A stretch of 64,000 bases of DNA from Fulvivirga marina (lineage in GTDB: Bacteria > Bacteroidota > Bacteroidia > Cytophagales > Cyclobacteriaceae), in NCBI RefSeq assembly GCF_016775155.1, contig NZ_JAEUGD010000001.1, positions 62,001-126,000 of the forward strand, written 5' to 3'. A model generated the notes under the pieces. It was not told where the DNA came from, made no database searches, and saw only the letters and a list, made by a program, of their open reading frames with translations. Positions 26,813-35,316 of this stretch are shown piece after piece (the first letter of the stretch is position 1; each line of letters opens with the position of its first letter). Both the position numbers and the translations under genes were made by a program.

Positions 26813-28238
26813 GACAAGCAAAGCCTTAGCCTGGGATTTAGTCGGAAATTATGGAGGACAGGCAACCTCTTTCATTATCTCTATATTTCTTGCCAGATTA
26901 TTGAGTCCTGAAGACTTTGGACTAGTGGGGATGTCTATGGTATTCATTGCTATTTTAAGAGTTTTCGCAGATATGGGTTTTGCCTCGGCCCTTGTTCAAA
27001 ATCGTGACAACTCCTCGCTCACCTATTCCTCCATCTTCTTTCTTAACATCTTTATCGGACTGTTATTTACGGTTATATTATTCCTTGCTGCCCCATTAAT
27101 AGGAGACTTTTATGATAACGGCACTGTTACAAGGTTGGTGAAGCTTTTGTCTATAGTTTTCTTTATCAATAGTTTTAATATTGTACAAGGTACAATATTG
27201 CGCAAACGGCTTGATTTTAAACGGATATCTATCATTTTATTGACCTCTCAGGTCATTGCTGGGATTGTTGCTGTTATGAGTGCTTATCAAGGTTTAGGGG
27301 TTTATGCTCTGGTTATACAACAAATTTTGATAGGTTTAATAAATGTAATCTTTCTATGGAAAGTGGCAGACTGGCGTCCGCGCATGGAGTTTTCATGGCA
27401 GGAGGTAAAAAAACTTACAGGTTTTTCTACATATGTTTTTTCAGGTCAGTTTATCAACCAGATTTTTAAACAGTTAGATACCTTAGCAGTTGGTAAATTC
27501 TTTTCTCCTGCCACCCTTGGATATTTCAGTCGCGCAGAAAGTATCAATTCGCTTATCAGTAAAAATTCTGTAAGTACCTTTAACAGAGTATTTTTTCCTG
27601 TACTAAGTTCTATTCAGGATGATAATGAAAAATTTGAAAGGGTATTCCTTAAAGTACTGGAACTCGTTGCCGTTTCCGCTATTTTCTTATCCGGTGCTTT
27701 TTATCTAATTGGTGAAGAACTGATCATTACATTGTTTGGCCAGAAGTGGAAGCCTTCTGTTGTCATATTTCAAATACTTGTGATAAAGGGCTTTGCCTAT
27801 CCTATAAGTGCTTTAGTAGTCAATGCTTTTTTTGCGAAAGGAAAATCAAAAGCCAATTTTCATTATGGTAATATAAGACGGTTGCTAAACCTTATTCCTT
27901 TAGTTATCGCATATTTTTACGGGTTTGACTACTTTCTTTATGCTCTTGTAACTATTAGCATATTAGGATGGATATTAAATGCTTATTTTGTTCAGGTTAG
28001 TATTGGAATTAGGTTTTGGTTACAGGTTAAATCGGTACTGTTACATTTAGCTGTGGTAGTTTTTCTGATTGGTACTCTCTCTTTTCTTTTACCACAAGGT
28101 TTCAGCTATCTTTGGTCAGGGTTAAGTTTACTCCTTTTTACTTTTTATTTTTGGGTATATTTGAAAGTCACCAACTCAATTGTTCTTATCGAAATCGAGT
28201 TCTATAAAAATAAACTATGGAGAAAGTTCGCAAAATAG
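26793..28238 (+). CDS. Wzx-type lipopolysaccharide/exopolysaccharide flippase (MOP superfamily)
   Basis: Moves undecaprenyl-linked repeat units across the inner membrane. The 481-residue protein has about twelve to fourteen hydrophobic segments and WzxC-like blocks: ARLLSPEDFGLVGMSMVF near residue 33, GFASALVQNRD, TILRKRLDFKRI, YFSRAESI and FFPVLSSIQ. The start is GTG at 26793, inside the end of the SGNH gene (20-nt overlap); the next in-frame hydrophobic N-terminus fits this start. Its own stop lies 22 nt inside the following sulfotransferase gene. Together with the Wzy-like and Wzc-like proteins this gives a Wzx/Wzy-dependent pathway. Confidence 0.93.
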   Translation: MSSLRNKTSKALAWDLVGNYGGQATSFIISIFLARLLSPEDFGLVGMSMVFIAILRVFADMGFASALVQNRDNSSLTYSSIFFLNIFIGLLFTVILFLAAPLIGDFYDNGTVTRLVKLLSIVFFINSFNIVQGTILRKRLDFKRISIILLTSQVIAGIVAVMSAYQGLGVYALVIQQILIGLINVIFLWKVADWRPRMEFSWQEVKKLTGFSTYVFSGQFINQIFKQLDTLAVGKFFSPATLGYFSRAESINSLISKNSVSTFNRVFFPVLSSIQDDNEKFERVFLKVLELVAVSAIFLSGAFYLIGEELIITLFGQKWKPSVVIFQILVIKGFAYPISALVVNAFFAKGKSKANFHYGNIRRLLNLIPLVIAYFYGFDYFLYALVTISILGWILNAYFVQVSIGIRFWLQVKSVLLHLAVVVFLIGTLSFLLPQGFSYLWSGLSLLLFTFYFWVYLKVTNSIVLIEIEFYKNKLWRKFAK

Positions 28239-29080
28239 TCAAGCATGTAATTGGCACTATTGGGCCGACTGTTAAACCATCTTTCTTAATTGTCGGGGGA
28301 CAAAAATGTGGAACTACAGCACTACACTATTATCTTAACCAGCATCCTCTATTATTAGGCTCAAGACCAAAGGAGGTTAATTTTTTTTCTAATGAAAAGC
28401 TTTATAAAAAAGGTTTAGGTTGGTATAAGAAGGCTTTTATTAACATGAGAAATCCTTTTGGTTCCATTCAATCTTTTGAAGCAACGCCTGAATACCTTTA
28501 CTATACAGACGCTGCACGACGAATTTTTGATTTCAATCCTCGGATGAAAATTATTATTTTACTAAGGGAACCGATACAGCGCGCCTATTCCGCTTGGAAC
28601 ATGTATAAATATTTCGGAGAAAGAAAGCAGGGCTTACCAAAACAATTTTATGACGGCCAGGAAAATAATATATTCCATGAACTCTATAGTCATAGGGATA
28701 GTTTTCCGACCTTTGAAGAGGCAGTTTATGCGGACATAATGAAATGGAATAAACTTTCTTCGTTACAAGAACCATCCTTTGTAAGACGCGGGATCTACTA
28801 CCCACAAGTAAAGAGATTTTACGAAATGTTTGGTAAAGAGAATGTGAAAATTATAGGTTTTAAGGATTTAACAGGAGCAAATAGGAGGTCCACATTAAAT
28901 AGTATCTTGGAGTTTTTAAATCTTGAAACCTCAACCTGGAATTTTTTAAATGACAATAAAAGAAATAGCAGGAAATACGAGTCACCAATGCAAGATGTTA
29001 CTAAAAAGTCACTCGAAGAGTTTTTTGACTCATATAATCAGCAATTGTTTCAATTGATAAATTTTAAACCGAATTGGTAA
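28217..29080 (+). CDS. Sulfotransferase (PAPS-dependent), likely sulfating the polysaccharide
   Basis: Transfers sulfate from PAPS to a carbohydrate or other hydroxyl. The 5'-phosphosulfate loop is VGGQKCGTTALHYYL at residues about 26-41 and the 3'-phosphate site is REPIQRAYSAW near residue 117, both as in heparan and carbohydrate sulfotransferases. The usual RRGIYYPQVKRF block is present near residue 193. The 287-residue protein has no signal peptide, so it acts in the cytoplasm. Overlap with the flippase gene (22 nt) and placement among EPS genes indicate sulfation of the repeat unit; a sulfated exopolymer is common in marine bacteria. Confidence 0.92.
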   Translation: MEKVRKIVKHVIGTIGPTVKPSFLIVGGQKCGTTALHYYLNQHPLLLGSRPKEVNFFSNEKLYKKGLGWYKKAFINMRNPFGSIQSFEATPEYLYYTDAARRIFDFNPRMKIIILLREPIQRAYSAWNMYKYFGERKQGLPKQFYDGQENNIFHELYSHRDSFPTFEEAVYADIMKWNKLSSLQEPSFVRRGIYYPQVKRFYEMFGKENVKIIGFKDLTGANRRSTLNSILEFLNLETSTWNFLNDNKRNSRKYESPMQDVTKKSLEEFFDSYNQQLFQLINFKPNW

Positions 29081-30160
29081 ATGATTCCTGTAACAAAACC
29101 TTATTTTCCTCCAAAAGAAAAATTATTTACCTATATAGATGGTATTTACAAAAGAGAATGGCTTACTAATAATGGGCCCCTGGTCAATGAATTTGAATTG
29201 AGGCTGAAAGATTATCTTGACCTAAAACATTTGTTATACGTGAATAACGGTACAATGGCCCTGCAAATAGCAATTAAGGCCCTTGAATTGAAAGGTGAAA
29301 TTATTACGACACCTTTTTCTTATGTAGCTACTACCAGCAGTATTGTTTGGGAGGGGTGTAAACCTGTATATGTAGATATTGATGAGCGGACACTAAATAT
29401 AAATGCGTCAAAGATTGAGGCAGCAATTACAAAAGATACTAGTGCTATTTTGGCCACCCACTGCTTCGGTAATGCCTGCGATATAGATGCAATACAGGCT
29501 ATCGCTGAAAAATTTAAGTTAAAGGTTATTTATGATGCAGCCCATTGTTTTGGCACAAAATATCGTGGCAGATCAATTTTTGAGTATGGAGATATTAGCA
29601 CTACCAGCCTTCATGCTACCAAATTGATGCACTCAGTGGAAGGGGGGGTGGTAGTGACTCAAAATGCCGATTTATTAAAACGTATGGCCTATATACGTAA
29701 CTTTGGGCATGATGGACCAGAAAAATATAATGGTGTAGGGATCAATGGAAAAAATTCTGAATTTCATGCAGCAATGGGACTTTGCGTACTTGATGACATT
29801 AAAGTTATACTAGCTACTAGAAAATCTCAATGTGATCATTATGATTTAATTTTGAAAAATCTAAACGTGAGAAAACCTGTGATCCAAAACTTTTGTGAGT
29901 TTAATAGTGCATATTATCCTATAATTTTTGAAAGTGAGGAAGTCGCCCTGGCTTCTAAGAATGAGCTGGAAAAATTTGAGATTTCGCCTAGAAGATATTT
30001 TTATCCTTCCCTTAGTAAGTTAAATTATATTCAAAGTGCGGTAACTGAAGTCTCAGATAGCATTGCCTCAAGTATACTTTGTTTGCCTATTTATCAGGAC
30101 TTGAGTAAAGAAGAGCAGGATATGATAGCTAGAATTTTATTAAGGGTACAAAACAATTAA
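29081..30160 (+). CDS. DegT/DnrJ/EryC1/StrS-family sugar aminotransferase
   Basis: PLP-dependent transaminase that probably makes an amino-deoxy NDP-sugar. PLP Lys is Lys181 in LHATKLMHSVEGG; DAAHCFGTKY is the Asp-containing block, and YVNNGTMALQIAI binds cofactor phosphate. 359 residues is normal. The start is directly after the sulfotransferase stop. The following gene encodes a sugar acetyltransferase, and the pair could add and then acylate an amino group. It is distinct from the second DegT-family gene at 50378 and lacks that protein's PVGPN block. Confidence 0.92.
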   Translation: MIPVTKPYFPPKEKLFTYIDGIYKREWLTNNGPLVNEFELRLKDYLDLKHLLYVNNGTMALQIAIKALELKGEIITTPFSYVATTSSIVWEGCKPVYVDIDERTLNINASKIEAAITKDTSAILATHCFGNACDIDAIQAIAEKFKLKVIYDAAHCFGTKYRGRSIFEYGDISTTSLHATKLMHSVEGGVVVTQNADLLKRMAYIRNFGHDGPEKYNGVGINGKNSEFHAAMGLCVLDDIKVILATRKSQCDHYDLILKNLNVRKPVIQNFCEFNSAYYPIIFESEEVALASKNELEKFEISPRRYFYPSLSKLNYIQSAVTEVSDSIASSILCLPIYQDLSKEEQDMIARILLRVQNN

Positions 30161-30162
30161 CT

Positions 30163-30798
30163 ATGGTTATTGCTGGTGCGGGGGGACATGCTTTAGAAAC
30201 TTTAGATATCCTAATTGCTTCGGGATATGATCCTGATGATATTCGATTGTATAATGATTTTGGATCGACTCAGGGATTGTTTCATAATAGGTTCTTAATT
30301 ATTAAGTCTTTTAATGAACTGACTCATTATTTTCTTACAAATGACAATCAATTTTGCTTGGGTGTAGGGAGCCCCACTTTAAGAAGAGTTCTTTATAATA
30401 AGCTTATAGATGCAGGAGGAGTTCTGACTGGAATTAAATCGGGTAAGTCTGTCATTTCCCCGTACTTCTTATGGGAAGGAGATTGCGACATATTTGTAAA
30501 TAGCTTTATTAGTTCACTGGTGACTATTGGTAGGGGGACCCTTATCAACTCAGGAGTTAAAATACATCATGAATCAAGCATAGGAAAATTTTGCGAGTTA
30601 GCGCCTGGAGCAACAGTTTTAGGCAATGTTTCAATCGGCGATGACACAACTGTAGGAGCGAATGCGACCATCTTGCCAGGGGTTAGAATAGGAAAGAAGG
30701 TGACAGTGGGGGCAGGTGCTGTCGTAACGAAGGATGTTTCAGATCACTGCATTGTAGTAGGAGTGCCCGCCAAAATAATTGGAATGAATGACAAATAA
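30163..30798 (+). CDS. NeuD/PglD-family hexapeptide sugar acetyltransferase
   Basis: An N-terminal Rossmann-like half (VIAGAGGHALETLDIL) is followed by a left-handed beta-helix of hexapeptide repeats (residues about 110-205; GKFCELAPGATVLGNVSIG, GAGAVVTKDV) ending VVGVPAKIIG, the NeuD/PglD architecture. It would N- or O-acetylate a nucleotide-sugar amine or sialic acid. The gene starts 2 nt after the aminotransferase stop and overlaps the next GT2 gene by 11 nt. Two other family members, one broken, lie at 48344 and 48797. Confidence 0.9.
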   Translation: MVIAGAGGHALETLDILIASGYDPDDIRLYNDFGSTQGLFHNRFLIIKSFNELTHYFLTNDNQFCLGVGSPTLRRVLYNKLIDAGGVLTGIKSGKSVISPYFLWEGDCDIFVNSFISSLVTIGRGTLINSGVKIHHESSIGKFCELAPGATVLGNVSIGDDTTVGANATILPGVRIGKKVTVGAGAVVTKDVSDHCIVVGVPAKIIGMNDK

Positions 30799-31690
30799 AG
30801 ATTTCACTGTTTCTGTATGTTCAATAACCTATGGTCATGAGGCTTTTATAGGTAAGATGATTGAAGGAGTATTAAACCAAGAGTGTGAATATCCCTTTGA
30901 ATTTATAATTCTTGATGATAACTCTCCGGACCAAACTGAACTAGTGGTAGAAAATATCCAAAACCGTATTCCCAATGATTTTAGGATTCGTTACATTAAG
31001 AACGATGTAAATCTTGGAGTAATACCGAATTTTATAAAAGCATTAAAGCAATGTAAAGGGAAGTATATATTGTTTTGCGAAGGAGATGATTTTTGGAATG
31101 ATAAGAAAAAAATTCAAAAACAGGTTGATTTTTTGGAAAAAGAGGTAGGGTATGTTGGATGTTATCACAATGTATGCGTTGTTGACGCTCATAACCACAT
31201 CCTAAAAGCCTCTAAATCAAGTAAGCTTTATAACAGAGATATAAGTCAGGAAGAACTTAAAAAGGGATTTACTATTTCACTTTCTTCAATTTGTTTTAGA
31301 AATGTCATCACGGAATTCCCAGAAGAATTTAACAAAACCAATTTGGGAGATAAATTTTTATGCTCCTTATTAGGACATCATGGCCCTGTAAAATTTCTTA
31401 AGGAAATTGAACCTTCTGCCTATCGATTTCATTCGGGTGGAGTATGGTCAGAAAAATCAGCTTTAGATAAAGAAAAGGCATATGTCAATTCACACTACTG
31501 GATGTGGCAGTACTACCAACGTATTGGAAATAAAGATTTGTCGGATTATTTTTTTAAACTTATCCTCAAAAAGGGATATCTTTCCAGTCCGTTTAATAAG
31601 AGGGGCTATACCGTCATGGATAAGCTTGAATACCTTTCCCTATGGCTTTTAAGAAGGACTTTTAGGGTGCTAAGATATATTTTTAGATAA
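30788..31690 (+). CDS. Glycosyltransferase family 2 (GT-A fold)
   Basis: A cytoplasmic GT2-type enzyme adding one sugar to the repeat unit. The N-terminal TVSVCSITYGHEAFIGKMIEG and EFIILDDNSPDQT blocks are the nucleotide-binding part; FCEGDDFWND supplies the DxD-like metal site. The 300-residue protein lacks a signal peptide and ends in a basic helix (LLRRTFRVLRYIFR) that may contact the membrane. It overlaps the acetyltransferase gene by 11 nt. Donor and acceptor unknown. Confidence 0.9.
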   Translation: MTNKDFTVSVCSITYGHEAFIGKMIEGVLNQECEYPFEFIILDDNSPDQTELVVENIQNRIPNDFRIRYIKNDVNLGVIPNFIKALKQCKGKYILFCEGDDFWNDKKKIQKQVDFLEKEVGYVGCYHNVCVVDAHNHILKASKSSKLYNRDISQEELKKGFTISLSSICFRNVITEFPEEFNKTNLGDKFLCSLLGHHGPVKFLKEIEPSAYRFHSGGVWSEKSALDKEKAYVNSHYWMWQYYQRIGNKDLSDYFFKLILKKGYLSSPFNKRGYTVMDKLEYLSLWLLRRTFRVLRYIFR

Positions 31691-31697
31691 AAGTGTT

Positions 31698-32384
31698 ATG
31701 GATTTTTATAAATCATTTTTGGAATTAAAACTTGTTGTAAGAAGTAATTTAAAAGAGGTTTTGCGTCTTCGAAATAAGCGAATGAGTAAAGAAGATAAAA
31801 GTTTTGTTACAGAAGGGGATTTACTTATCAATAAGTGGGTAAAGGAGATTTTTGAAAAAAATATTCAACAGTATCATTTTGTGTCAGAGGAAACAGATAG
31901 TCACATGGAGACTGAAGCAGAAGGTGTTACTATTGTGTTAGATCCAATAGATGGTACTGAAAATTTTACTTCGGGATTACCTGAATGGGGAATTTCATTG
32001 AGTTGCTATAATGATGGGGTTCACTGTGCCTCTATGTTGGCCTGCCCGGAGATGGATATATGGATATGCTCAGGAGATGTAGTTGAAAAAAATTATTCAC
32101 GTATTCGAGGGTTATCTTCCTCGCTATCAATGGATGAACTTATAAAGGCTACCCAAGGACATGAATACCGTATATTAGGTTGTTGTGTTTACAACATGAT
32201 AAATGTGATTCGAGGATCATATTTATCATTTGAAAATCCTAAAGGGGCTAATTCATGGGATATTTTAGCTGGACTTAATTTAGCTTTAGAAAACGATTTA
32301 ATAGTGATGGTAAATGGCAAGCATTATAATGGAGAATATTTACAACCAAATAGAAAGTATAAGTTCAAAGTGGAAAACCGATAA
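31698..32384 (+). CDS. Inositol-monophosphatase-family phosphatase
   Basis: This is a Mg2+/Li+-sensitive phosphatase fold protein with VSEETDS and the DPIDGTENF metal motif near residue 89, and the C-terminal NSWDILAGLNLALEND block. At 228 residues it is slightly short for the family (about 250-270). In this operon it might remove phosphate from a sugar (possibly a NulO-9-phosphate) or hydrolyse PAP produced by the sulfotransferase, as CysQ does; the DPIDGT(E)NF motif is closer to sugar/inositol phosphatases than to CysQ. Its 3' end overlaps the next gene by 71 nt in another frame. Confidence 0.85.
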   Translation: MDFYKSFLELKLVVRSNLKEVLRLRNKRMSKEDKSFVTEGDLLINKWVKEIFEKNIQQYHFVSEETDSHMETEAEGVTIVLDPIDGTENFTSGLPEWGISLSCYNDGVHCASMLACPEMDIWICSGDVVEKNYSRIRGLSSSLSMDELIKATQGHEYRILGCCVYNMINVIRGSYLSFENPKGANSWDILAGLNLALENDLIVMVNGKHYNGEYLQPNRKYKFKVENR

Positions 32385-33879
32385 TATTTTCATCATTGGT
32401 AAAGGCCCTAGTGTAGACCAATTCGTGAATCTAAACTATGAAGATCACTTGGTGATAAACATTAATGATTCGGAAAAGATAATAAAGGGCGATATAGGTA
32501 TTTTCAGTGCCAACTGGGTTAGGCAAAGTCTTAGATCAAATGGCTTTCATTGCAAATATTATTTAGCAGGTAAGCCTCTTGCTAGAGAGATCAATCATGA
32601 TCTTTTGCCACCCATTCCTTTTGAGCTAGATGATGAAGAGTTAATCACTTACCGCTTTACCAAACCAGAGTACTATGACGAGCCATTTGTCCTGACCAAT
32701 GCGCTGAAATTATGTCTTGATATAGCGAAGATCACAGATAAAAAGCCTAATGTTTACCTTTTGGGTTTCGATTTTTCTACTGAACATGGCCAATTGAGCA
32801 AAGCATTTAAACAAGATTTTGCCCATGGTGAATTGGACCGTTCTTTGATGGTACACTCGCATGAAACCTTATATCTGCAACTTGCTAAATTTTGTGAAGA
32901 AACCCGACAAGTAGATTTATATCATGTTGGTGAGAAAAAATACAGCAGACTTTCTCCTCAAGAGTTGGTAACAAAATTTTCAGTTACCAAGCCTAAAATA
33001 GTATCTGATAAGTATCCGGATGAACAAGTTGAGCACCACAAGGTGCTAATTGTGGCAGAGTTAACGAACAATCATTTGGGAGATACAAATCGGCTTTTAG
33101 AAATGGTTGAACGCGCCTATAACGCCGGAGCTGATTTGATTAAAATTCAAAAACGTGATGTGGATACTTTTTACTCAAAGGAGAAGCTGGAAAGTTATTA
33201 TTGGTCGCCTTTTGGTAAAACCTTAAAGGATTATAGAAAGGGAGTGGAGCTACGGAATGACCAGATAGAAGTACTTGATAGAAAGTGTAAAGAACTTGGT
33301 ATTGATTGGTTTTGTTCAATCCTGGATTATCGATCATTTGAAATTATTAATGATTTTAATCCTGGATTAATCAAAATACCCTCGACTATTTCTAATCATA
33401 CCGATTTTCATAAACAAATTGCCGCCGCGTATAAGGGGCCAATTGTGATATCCACGGGTTATACCGATAAAGCATATGAAGATTATGTATTGGAAACCTT
33501 CAGCGAGAACGAAAAGATTTATCTCTTGCATTGTATATCTTCATACCCCACACAATTAAATGACTGTAACATTTCTGTAGTATCTCACTATAATGAGTTG
33601 GGGCTAAAGTATAAAAATTTAACTCCCGGTTATTCCAGTCACGATATCGGATCATTTGGATCTGTATTGGCGGTGGCCTGTGGAGCCAGAATGATTGAAA
33701 AGCATGTGAAATTGGGTGATGTAGATTGGGTGCATTTTGATAAAGTAGCTCTGGATCTTAAAGACGATAGCTTTATCAACTTTGTAAAAGACGTTAGGAA
33801 TGCAGAGGTGGCTTTGGGCAGTTCCGAAAAGAAAATTTTGGCTTCCGAACATCATAAATATGAGGTCATAAAAAAATAA
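32314..33879 (+). CDS. Fusion: sialyltransferase-like (GT42-like) domain plus NeuB-family nonulosonic-acid synthase
   Basis: Residues about 22-230 form a Rossmann-like domain with IIGKGPSVDQF (Gly29-Ser33), VYLLGFDFS near residue 150 and VHSHE with His181 and His183, resembling the layout of Cst-type GT42 sialyltransferases (nucleotide loop, GxDF strand, catalytic His). Residues about 241-521 are a NeuB-type PEP-dependent synthase: AELTNNHLGD, KIQKRD, IKIPSTISNH, ISTGY, LLHCISSYPT, GYSSHDIG and IEKHVKL. The usual C-terminal antifreeze-like SAF domain is absent. The cytidylyltransferase gene follows at 33885. The start (32314 or Met6 at 32329) lies inside the preceding gene. A DUF115-like origin for the first domain is an alternative. 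Confidence 0.82.
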   Translation: MASIIMENIYNQIESISSKWKTDNIFIIGKGPSVDQFVNLNYEDHLVININDSEKIIKGDIGIFSANWVRQSLRSNGFHCKYYLAGKPLAREINHDLLPPIPFELDDEELITYRFTKPEYYDEPFVLTNALKLCLDIAKITDKKPNVYLLGFDFSTEHGQLSKAFKQDFAHGELDRSLMVHSHETLYLQLAKFCEETRQVDLYHVGEKKYSRLSPQELVTKFSVTKPKIVSDKYPDEQVEHHKVLIVAELTNNHLGDTNRLLEMVERAYNAGADLIKIQKRDVDTFYSKEKLESYYWSPFGKTLKDYRKGVELRNDQIEVLDRKCKELGIDWFCSILDYRSFEIINDFNPGLIKIPSTISNHTDFHKQIAAAYKGPIVISTGYTDKAYEDYVLETFSENEKIYLLHCISSYPTQLNDCNISVVSHYNELGLKYKNLTPGYSSHDIGSFGSVLAVACGARMIEKHVKLGDVDWVHFDKVALDLKDDSFINFVKDVRNAEVALGSSEKKILASEHHKYEVIKK

Positions 33880-33884
33880 TTATC

Positions 33885-34565
33885 ATGACAAGAATAATGA
33901 AAGCACTTGTGCCTGTAAGGTCCGGCTCTCTGCGTGTAGAAAATAAAAATATCAGACCTTTTTGCGACACCACTTTGTTGCATGTTAGAGTAAAACAATT
34001 ATTGCAACTGCCCTTTCTACAGGGAGTGGTGGTAAGTTCTAATGATGATGAAATGATCCGAATGGCTCATGAGATGGGGGCTGAAACGCATAAACGTGAT
34101 GAGTATTATGGTTCTAATACCGTTTCTATGAGTGAGGTATATGAAAATATGGCTTCAGCATTAGAATGTGATGATCTCCTCTATGCGCTTGTCACAACAC
34201 CATTGGTAAGTGATGAATCATTCATTAAAGCATATGAAGTTTACACTGGTTTGTCAAGTGAATTTGATTCTCTTACCACTGTAGAGGACGTTAAGGAATT
34301 TTTGATTAAAGACGGTAAGCCTTACAATTATGATGGAAAAAAAATTCCGCGATCCCAGGATCTGCCGGATATCACTAAACTCACCTTTTGTATCTCCATG
34401 CTTCCCAGAGAAATGATGGTTGCAAACCGGAGTTGTTTAGGGAAAAGTCCCTACTTCATGAAGTTGCCACAGGAAGAATCCATTGATATCGACACTACAT
34501 TTGATTTTAAAGTAGCTGAATTGCTTTACGAGGATAAATTAAAACATCAAAAAAAACATAAATGA
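33885..34565 (+). CDS. Acylneuraminate cytidylyltransferase-family protein (NeuA-like)
   Basis: Activates a nonulosonic acid to its CMP form in the cytoplasm. The N-terminal PVRSGSLRVENKNIRPF is the CTP-binding signature of CMP-sialate and CMP-Kdo synthetases; VVVSSNDDEM, LVTTPLVSDESFI and IDIDTTFDFKVAE near the C-terminus match NeuA. The 226-residue length is standard. The start 5 nt after the synthase fusion and the 4-nt overlap with the next gene make a NeuB-NeuA unit. No NeuC epimerase is visible in the window. Confidence 0.9.
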   Translation: MTRIMKALVPVRSGSLRVENKNIRPFCDTTLLHVRVKQLLQLPFLQGVVVSSNDDEMIRMAHEMGAETHKRDEYYGSNTVSMSEVYENMASALECDDLLYALVTTPLVSDESFIKAYEVYTGLSSEFDSLTTVEDVKEFLIKDGKPYNYDGKKIPRSQDLPDITKLTFCISMLPREMMVANRSCLGKSPYFMKLPQEESIDIDTTFDFKVAELLYEDKLKHQKKHK

Positions 34566-35314
34566 AAAAGCTTATACAAGGCCTTCTGGGCTTGGTTGGA
34601 ATAAGAATAGCGCGGGCTGGTACGCGTAAGTATTTACCTAAACCTAATATTGATAATGTACAGGTGGTAGCTCATTTATATAATAATTTTAAAAACAAAC
34701 TTACTGTTCTTCAAGTGGGGGCATGCGATGGTTTTACTAGTGATTCTATATATCCCTATATTAAGGCTGGTACTATAAATGCTTTTTTGGTCGAGCCTGT
34801 AAGTATTAACTTTCAGAAACTTCAGGAATTTTACAAAGATACTCCATCCGCAGTACTCATTAATGCAGCAGTGGCAGGCAAAGACGAAAAAAGAATTATG
34901 TACTCTGTTAAGGACGAAGGGAAATGGAAAGATGTCGGTTGGGCACGACAATTAGCTTCCTTCTATAAAGAACATTTAACGAAACATCAGTTTTCAGACG
35001 ATGAGATAGCAGAGCAAATGGTGGATTGCAAAACTTTAAAAAGTATAATTTCGGAATATAAAATTGAAGACCTGGATATACTATTGATTGATACCGAGGG
35101 GTTTGATGGAGAGGTAGTGAAAATGGCCATGAAACAAAATGTAAAACCCAACTATATCATTTTCGAAAATGCTCAGTTAGTTCAAAATTATTCTCAAGAG
35201 GAACTAAATCAATTATATAATCTTTTAGAGGACAATGGTTATTCTTGGACACATGACAGAATCAATACCATGGCGGTTAGAAAAGATTATTTGAGAAATA
35301 TAAAGATGGGCTAA
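34562..35314 (+). CDS. FkbM-family methyltransferase
   Basis: SAM-dependent O-methyltransferase commonly found in polysaccharide loci. VLQVGACDGFTSDS near residue 53 is the SAM-binding motif I, AFLVEPVSINFQKL the following acidic strand, and LDILLIDTEGFDGEVVK with the IIFENAQL strand are the FkbM core. 250 residues, no signal peptide. Overlap with the cytidylyltransferase gene is 4 nt (ATGA) and 2 nt separate it from the GT29-like gene, so it probably methylates a sugar of the repeat unit. Confidence 0.9.
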   Translation: MKKLIQGLLGLVGIRIARAGTRKYLPKPNIDNVQVVAHLYNNFKNKLTVLQVGACDGFTSDSIYPYIKAGTINAFLVEPVSINFQKLQEFYKDTPSAVLINAAVAGKDEKRIMYSVKDEGKWKDVGWARQLASFYKEHLTKHQFSDDEIAEQMVDCKTLKSIISEYKIEDLDILLIDTEGFDGEVVKMAMKQNVKPNYIIFENAQLVQNYSQEELNQLYNLLEDNGYSWTHDRINTMAVRKDYLRNIKMG

Positions 35315-35316
35315 GA

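Noticed and set aside
31698-32384. Assigning the phosphatase as CysQ (PAP recycling for the sulfotransferase)
   Set aside because: The DPIDGTENF motif is nearer to the inositol/sugar phosphatases than to CysQ, so I kept it only as an alternative.
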